Assembly: GCA_002256465.1 (NCBI GenBank)
Contig: NQJG01000037.1
Span: 1 to 10,506, forward strand
Source of the DNA: Methylococcaceae bacterium NSP1-1
Lineage (GTDB): Bacteria; Pseudomonadota; Gammaproteobacteria; Methylococcales; Methylomonadaceae
Length of the DNA: 10,506 nt
Reading direction: 5' to 3'
The translations under genes were made by a program, and so were the position numbers. Below, piece after piece: positions 7,056 to 10,506 of the stretch (within the stretch, counting starts at the first letter, position 1; every line of letters starts with the position of its first letter). The notes below the pieces were generated by a model. It was not told where the DNA came from. It searched no databases and saw nothing but the letters and a program-made list of their open reading frames with translations.

Positions 7056-8217
7056 GCAGCAGGCCGAAACGAGAGATGCGACTGGTTTGAATGCGGGCCC
7101 TATCAATTTTAAGCGCATCACGCAGATGATTTTCAACAGTACGTTGATTCTTATTAGACAACATATCAATGAAATCGATAACAAACAAACCGCCCAAATC
7201 ACGCAATCTGAGTTGACGAGCAATTTCATCGGCCGCTTCCAGGTTAGTATTCAGTGCGGTCTCTTCAATGTCACTGCCTTTTGTAGCACGTGCAGAGTTG
7301 ATGTCAATTGAAGTTAATGCTTCGGTATGGTCGATAACTAATGAACCACCTGAAGGCAAAGAAACTTCACGACAATAAGCGACTTCAATTTGAGATTCAA
7401 TCTGATAACGGCTAAATAAAGGTACGGCATCCTGATACAGTTTCGCCTTAGGTAAAAAATGCGGCATAACCTCCTTAAGGAAGTCTTGTACCAGCCTGAA
7501 TGAGTCTTCATTATCGATTAAAATCTCATCAATATTGCCGCGTAAATGATCACGTAAGGCTCTGATGATAACGTTGCTTTCCTGAAACACCAGAAAGGGT
7601 GCTTTCTGCTCATTGGACGACCGTTCGATGGCTTCCCACAGTTGTAGCAGATAATTTAAATCCCATTGCAGTTCCTCGGCGTTTTTGCCACAACCAGCCG
7701 TTCTGACGATCAAGCCCATGCTTTCAGGAATATCAAGAGACGCCATCACTTCACGCAAATCACTGCGGGTTTCGCCCTCTATGCGGCGTGATATCCCACC
7801 CGCCTTGGGATTATTAGGCATTAACACCAGATATGTACCAGCCAGGCTAATATAGGTAGTTAGAGCAGCGCCTTTATTTCCGCGTTCTTCTTTTTCAATT
7901 TGAACGAGGATTTCCTGACCTTCCTTAATCATATCTTTTATAGCTGGTCGACGACCTTCTGTTTCGGCGCCGTCCTGAGCTTGCCGGTAGAGCGGGGAAA
8001 TTTCCTTAAAAGGCAAAAAGCCGTGTTTTTCAGCGCCATAATTTATAAACGCCGCTTCCAGGCTGGGTTCTACGCGGGTGATAATACCTTTGTAAATATT
8101 GGATTTTTTTTGTTCTTTTGAAGGGACTTCTATGTCAAAATCATATAGTTTTTGACCGTCTACCAAAGCGACTCGCAGTTCTTCTGCCTGCGTAGCATTG
8201 ATAAGCATTCTTTTCAT
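6997..8217 (-). CDS. rne: RNase E N-terminal catalytic part, truncated by frameshift
   Basis: RNase E is the endonuclease that starts mRNA decay and processes rRNA and tRNA, as the membrane-bound core of the degradosome. This frame encodes 406 residues, of which 1-387 are true RNase E: the S1 RNA-binding domain (about 37-125), the 5'-monophosphate sensor with VRTAG (Arg172-Thr173, matching E. coli Arg169-Thr170), and the DNase I-like domain with metal ligands Asp305 ([12 protein letters not shown]) and Asp348 (FVIDFIDM). After SRFGLL the frame runs into about 19 unrelated residues and stops. E. coli reads FGLLEMSRQRL; here only one base lies between the LL and RQR codons, so eight bases are missing. 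The truncated product would lack the zinc-link and the tetramer interface. AAGGA stands eight bases before the ATG. Assembly error and real mutation are both possible; see findings. Confidence 0.9.
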   Translation of the reverse strand: MKRMLINATQAEELRVALVDGQKLYDFDIEVPSKEQKKSNIYKGIITRVEPSLEAAFINYGAEKHGFLPFKEISPLYRQAQDGAETEGRRPAIKDMIKEGQEILVQIEKEERGNKGAALTTYISLAGTYLVLMPNNPKAGGISRRIEGETRSDLREVMASLDIPESMGLIVRTAGCGKNAEELQWDLNYLLQLWEAIERSSNEQKAPFLVFQESNVIIRALRDHLRGNIDEILIDNEDSFRLVQDFLKEVMPHFLPKAKLYQDAVPLFSRYQIESQIEVAYCREVSLPSGGSLVIDHTEALTSIDINSARATKGSDIEETALNTNLEAADEIARQLRLRDLGGLFVIDFIDMLSNKNQRTVENHLRDALKIDRARIQTSRISRFGLLQTKNASVSGRFYAIALSTL

Positions 8218-8476
8218 TCAATTATCCTTGTTGTTTCCTGCTCCATTGTCAGATTTTACTGAATCAGACTGGTTTTGGTCATCACATCATGTTATACACC
8301 AATACAAACACGAAGCATTATGTCTAACCAATAACACAATCAGCTTAGTTTTTTACGGTCTTATGTTCCGTCATCTGCGCATTTTTGTCGTTATTTTACA
8401 CTTCAACAGGAGAAGTTACATAGTGGGCGCGGACAGATACTAAGTTAATATTTATTTCAGTCTTTGGTGGTAAATT

Positions 8477-8489
8477 CTGTTTTAAACAG
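8477..8489. repeat. Short perfect inverted repeat, possible operator
   Basis: CTGTTT and AAACAG flank a single T, giving a 13-bp dyad. The size and symmetry suit a dimeric repressor site, but no factor can be named from it. Confidence 0.3.
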
Positions 8490-8513
8490 GTGTTAAAAAT
8501 CGTGCGTCTAGGG

Positions 8514-8542
8514 TCGAACGATGAACCCGAAAATCTTATAAT
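8514..8542 (+). promoter_or_regulatory. Candidate distal promoter for rluC operon
   Basis: A consensus TATAAT (8537-8542) follows TCGAAC (8514-8519) at 17 bp. The -35 box matches consensus at only three positions. A start near 8549 would give rluC a leader of about 180 nt including the 8598-8619 hairpin. Confidence 0.25.
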
Positions 8543-8583
8543 GAAGAGTTAATTACGTAATAATTGTTGTTTTAATCTTCATT
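8540..8583. repeat. Inverted repeat enclosing a 10-bp palindrome
   Basis: AATGAAGA (8540-8547) and TCTTCATT (8576-8583) form an 8-bp stem that can extend with CTTA/TAAG across a 2-nt bulge. Between them lies the perfect palindrome ATTACGTAAT (8552-8561). The outer pair may be RNA structure in the rne leader; the inner palindrome looks more like a protein-binding dyad. It overlaps a candidate promoter at 8537-8542. Confidence 0.4.
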
Positions 8584-8597
8584 AAGTCGCTCCACGC

Positions 8598-8619
8598 CGG
8601 ATTTCTTTGTTGAAATCCG
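8598..8619. repeat. Perfect 8-bp hairpin in the rne/rluC gap
   Basis: CGGATTTC and GAAATCCG flank a 6-base loop (TTTGTT). On the forward strand a T-tract (8635-8642) comes only 15 bases later, too far for a standard intrinsic terminator. On the reverse strand it would sit in the rne leader or just upstream of it. Confidence 0.5.
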
Positions 8620-8713
8620 CAGAGCATATAGTATGTTTTTTTATAAAAACTTGCTTAATATAACAACCTTATCGTCGCACATCAATTTTAAAGAATCAAT
8701 CATCACCAGATAC

Positions 8714-8722
8714 TGGTATTAT
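8714..8722 (+). promoter_or_regulatory. Extended -10 promoter element directly before rluC
   Basis: TGGTATTAT is an extended -10 element (TG-N-TATTAT, 5 of 6 matches to TATAAT). Only seven bases separate it from the rluC ATG, the usual distance to a transcription start, so it predicts an mRNA that begins at or next to the start codon. The -35 position (AATCAA) is unlike consensus, as extended -10 promoters allow. Confidence 0.4.
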
Positions 8723-8729
8723 TTGCACT

Positions 8730-9686
8730 ATGAGCATAGAAGAAAGCACGTTACCCCAAGTTGTCTACGTCGAAATTACTGAAGACAATAGCGACCAACG
8801 ATTGGACAATTTTTTAATTACCCGTTTAAAAGGGGTACCTAAAAGCCATATTTACCGGATTGTAAGAAAAGGCGAAGTAAGAGTTAATAAAGGTCGCGTA
8901 GATGTCAAATACCGCCTGGTTACAGGTGATATAGTCAGAATTCCTCCGATCAGGGTGGCCGAACGTAGCGAAGAATCATATGTTCCACAGGGATTGCAAG
9001 CGGCATTGCAACAAGGCATTTTATTTGAAGATGAAGGTTTCTTGATCGTGAACAAACCGGCCGGTTTTGCTGTGCATGGTGGCAGCGGTGTGAGTTCCGG
9101 TATTATCGAAGGGCTCCGCCTGATAAGACCCGAAGCGCATTTTTTAGAGCTAGTGCATCGACTCGATAAAGATACCTCCGGTTGTCTGTTAATAGCAAAA
9201 AAACGCAGTGCCTTGCGTAAATTACAAGAACTTTTTCGGAATAGCCAGATTCAAAAGACCTATCAGGCCTTGCTTTCAGGGCAGTGGATTAGAAAAAAGC
9301 TGTTAGTAACCGCGCCCTTGTTAAAAAACATCAGCAAAGGCGGTGAACGCGTGGTGGTCATCAGTCAGTCCGGCAAAGCCGCTGAAACACTATTCACACG
9401 CTTGAAATTATTCCGTAATGCAACTTTGGTTGAAGCCTCTCCAAAAACCGGGCGTACTCATCAAATACGCGTTCATGCTGCCAGTTTGGGCCATCCTATC
9501 GTCGGCGATGAACGTTATGGCGTAGACGATGTCAATAAGGTATTTAAAAACAAAGGCTATAAACGTATGTTTCTCCATGCAAACACATTAAAATTTCAGC
9601 ACCCTGTTACCGGTATACTAATGAACATTTCAGCCCCCTTACCCTCACAACTGGAAAATTTGTTAAAACATGAAGAACAGATTTGA
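8730..9686 (+). CDS. rluC: 23S rRNA pseudouridine synthase RluC
   Basis: RluC converts U955, U2504 and U2580 of 23S rRNA to pseudouridine (E. coli knowledge). The 318 residues match the family length. An S4 RNA-binding domain (about 23-80; RLDNFL, GEVRVNKGR, GDIVRIPP) is followed by the RluA-type catalytic domain, with HRLDKDTSG carrying catalytic Asp146, and GRTHQIRVH (241-249). LKGVPKSHIYRIVRKGEVRV is close to E. coli RluC and argues against RluD. ATG 8730 is the first possible start after an in-frame TAA at 8661-8663, yet there is no Shine-Dalgarno sequence; a -10-like element lies only seven bases upstream, suggesting a leaderless message. The gene diverges from rne, as in E. coli and Pseudomonas, and heads an operon: the next gene starts within its last 17 nt. 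Confidence 0.95.
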   Translation: MSIEESTLPQVVYVEITEDNSDQRLDNFLITRLKGVPKSHIYRIVRKGEVRVNKGRVDVKYRLVTGDIVRIPPIRVAERSEESYVPQGLQAALQQGILFEDEGFLIVNKPAGFAVHGGSGVSSGIIEGLRLIRPEAHFLELVHRLDKDTSGCLLIAKKRSALRKLQELFRNSQIQKTYQALLSGQWIRKKLLVTAPLLKNISKGGERVVVISQSGKAAETLFTRLKLFRNATLVEASPKTGRTHQIRVHAASLGHPIVGDERYGVDDVNKVFKNKGYKRMFLHANTLKFQHPVTGILMNISAPLPSQLENLLKHEEQI

Positions 9687-10317
9687 TTTGATTATTTTTG
9701 ATTGGGACGGCACCTTGATCAATTCAATCGATTGGATTACGAGTTGCTTGCAACATGCAGCAGTACAGCATGATTGTGCCATTCCTGAGTCTCAAGCGGC
9801 AAAGGATGTAATAGGCTTAAGCATTAATAAGGCAATGCAAACCTTATTTCCTGAAGTGGACGAGCAAACGCAGAAGCAATTGGTTGCCTGTTACAGCCAG
9901 AAATATTTTTCTAAACAAATCAGCAGAGATGATTTATTTCCAGGCGTTTATGAGATGTTAGTGCAACTGAATGAGGCAGGCTATCAACTCGCTGTTGCTA
10001 CGGGAAAAACCAGAGCCGGTCTACAAGAAGCATTACAGGCTACAGGAACAGAAGAACTGTTTTGTATTACCCGCTGTGCTGACGAAACAGCATCCAAGCC
10101 TGATCCGAGAATGTTACGCGAAATTATTCAGCATACCAATACCGCAAAGGAGCGAACATTAATGGTGGGCGATTCCATACATGACTTGCAAATGGCGCTC
10201 AATGCCCATATTCCTGTTATTGCTGTGTCATGTGGCGCACACTCAGAAGAATACTTACAGCAATACAATCCGTTACTTTGTTTACAACAGCCAACTGAAT
10301 TACTGAATATTATTTAA
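9670..10317 (+). CDS. HAD-superfamily phosphatase (subfamily IA, Gph-like)
   Basis: This 215-residue protein has all four haloacid dehalogenase motifs: DWDGT (Asp11 nucleophile, Asp13 acid/base), VATGK (Thr111), SKPDP (Lys143) and GDSIHDLQMA (Asp168, Asp172). The segment between motifs I and II (about 16-90) is the helical cap typical of subfamily IA, the group that includes phosphoglycolate phosphatase Gph. The true substrate, probably a small phosphorylated metabolite, cannot be read from the sequence. Pseudomonas carries an equivalent HAD gene between rluC and sppA, which supports the family call but not a substrate. The ATG lies inside the end of rluC, overlapping by 17 nt in another frame, so translational coupling is likely. 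sppA follows after 12 nt. Confidence 0.92.
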   Translation: MKNRFDLIIFDWDGTLINSIDWITSCLQHAAVQHDCAIPESQAAKDVIGLSINKAMQTLFPEVDEQTQKQLVACYSQKYFSKQISRDDLFPGVYEMLVQLNEAGYQLAVATGKTRAGLQEALQATGTEELFCITRCADETASKPDPRMLREIIQHTNTAKERTLMVGDSIHDLQMALNAHIPVIAVSCGAHSEEYLQQYNPLLCLQQPTELLNII

Positions 10318-10329
10318 GGTAAAAAAATC

Positions 10330-10506
10330 ATGGAAAATCAACAAGACAATCCCATTAAAACAGAGGCTTCTCGCGAATCGGGTTGGGAACGTGAAGTCAT
10401 TGAAAAACTGGCTTTAGCTGCTGTAACAGAACAAACAAGAGCAAGACGTTGGAGCGTTTTTTTCAAGTCATTAATGTTTGCATACTTGATTGCCATCTTT
10501 GGCGTA
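10330..10506 (+). CDS. sppA: Signal peptide peptidase SppA (S49 family), N-terminal part only
   Basis: The frame opens at ATG 10330 and runs past the window edge after 59 codons. The peptide has a charged, Gln/Glu-rich cytoplasmic N-terminus, then EKLALAAVTEQTRARRWSVFFK and a hydrophobic stretch beginning about residue 44 (SLMFAYLIAIFGV), the expected single membrane anchor. This pattern resembles the N-terminus of the short Pseudomonas-type SppA, which cleaves leftover signal peptides in the inner membrane. The Ser-Lys catalytic residues lie beyond the window, so identity rests on the N-terminal motif and on the rluC / HAD / sppA gene order. AAGG overlapping the stop codon of the HAD gene serves as ribosome-binding site, consistent with one operon. 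Confidence 0.75.
   Translation, partial: MENQQDNPIKTEASRESGWEREVIEKLALAAVTEQTRARRWSVFFKSLMFAYLIAIFGV

Larger units (their letters stand above)
8218..8729. other. 512-bp divergent rne/rluC intergenic region, probable long rne leader
   Basis: No credible gene lies here. In E. coli, rne and rluC are likewise divergent, and rne has a leader of about 360 nt whose hairpins let RNase E limit its own synthesis (established knowledge). The same may hold here, but I cannot recognise the enterobacterial leader motif by eye. Visible structures are hairpins or palindromes at 8248-8269 (one A-A mismatch), 8477-8489, 8540-8583 and 8598-8619. A consensus TATAAT lies at 8537-8542 and an extended -10 box at 8714-8722. 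AAGGA of the rne ribosome-binding site is the reverse complement of 8225-8229. The stretch 8270-8470 shows only weak short repeats. Confidence 0.55.

Noticed and set aside
6997..7090. Programmed +1 frameshift in rne
   Set aside because: Skipping one base would rejoin the frames, but three conserved residues would still be missing and I see no known slippery or stop-codon shift signal. A deletion or assembly error explains it better.
7056..7229. Separate start (ATG 7229) for the rne C-terminal frame as an independent protein
   Set aside because: The residues before the RQRM segment are an out-of-frame shadow of the conserved N-terminal coding sequence; no Shine-Dalgarno site or homology supports them.
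8198..8443. 81-codon forward open frame at the rne start, including a mini-frame after AGGAG at 8409-8413
   Set aside because: It begins with TTG inside rne without a ribosome-binding site and resembles no family. The GTG at 8423 gives only six codons.
8504..8536. tRNA T-arm-like sequence (GGGTTC ... GACCC on the reverse strand)
   Set aside because: Spacing is wrong and no acceptor, D-arm or anticodon arm surrounds it.
8598..8642. Intrinsic terminator formed by the 8-bp hairpin and the T-tract
   Set aside because: The T-run starts 15 bases after the stem, too far for standard termination, and no gene on the forward strand ends here.
1..10506. CRISPR array, insertion sequence, integrase, att sites, toxin-antitoxin or defence genes
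   Set aside because: No spaced direct repeats, transposase motifs or matching small gene pairs were seen; nearly all coding space is housekeeping.

Overview
The window looks like ordinary chromosome from a gammaproteobacterium. The markers are an EfpL (YeiP-type) elongation factor, an E. coli-like DnaE with gammaproteobacterial motifs, and the rne / rluC / HAD phosphatase / sppA neighbourhood known from Pseudomonas and relatives. Moderately AT-rich base use and divergence from Enterobacteriaceae would fit a Methylococcales-like lineage. That placement is inference; I see no marker that fixes the genus.

Layout. 1-173 (-): start of an RlmG-like 23S rRNA methyltransferase. 199-765 (-): efpL, which probably shares a transcript with it. 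766-1090: gap between divergent genes with candidate promoters and a perfect hairpin in the efpL leader. 1091-1726 (+): orphan lipoprotein whose stop overlaps the convergent uspA gene (1723-2166, -). 2326-5826 (+): complete dnaE, facing rne (-). The 62 bp between dnaE and rne are almost filled by a large compound hairpin built from AAGGTTC repeats. 5889-8217 (-): rne, split by a frameshift near 7056. 8218-8729: long rne/rluC divergent gap with several palindromes. 8730-10506 (+): rluC, a HAD phosphatase overlapping it by 17 nt, and the start of sppA 12 nt further on, which form an operon.

Function. The genes are mostly information-processing housekeeping: ribosome methylation and pseudouridylation (RlmG, RluC), relief of ribosome stalling (EfpL), replication (DnaE), and RNA decay and processing (RNase E). 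A stress protein (UspA), a metabolite phosphatase and a membrane protease accompany them. I found no phage, transposon, CRISPR, tRNA, rRNA or defence locus.

The most notable points are the apparent 8-nt deletion that frameshifts the normally essential rne gene inside its catalytic half, the hairpin between dnaE and rne, and an extended -10 element placed so close to the rluC start that a leaderless mRNA is predicted. I found no convincing new multi-gene system.
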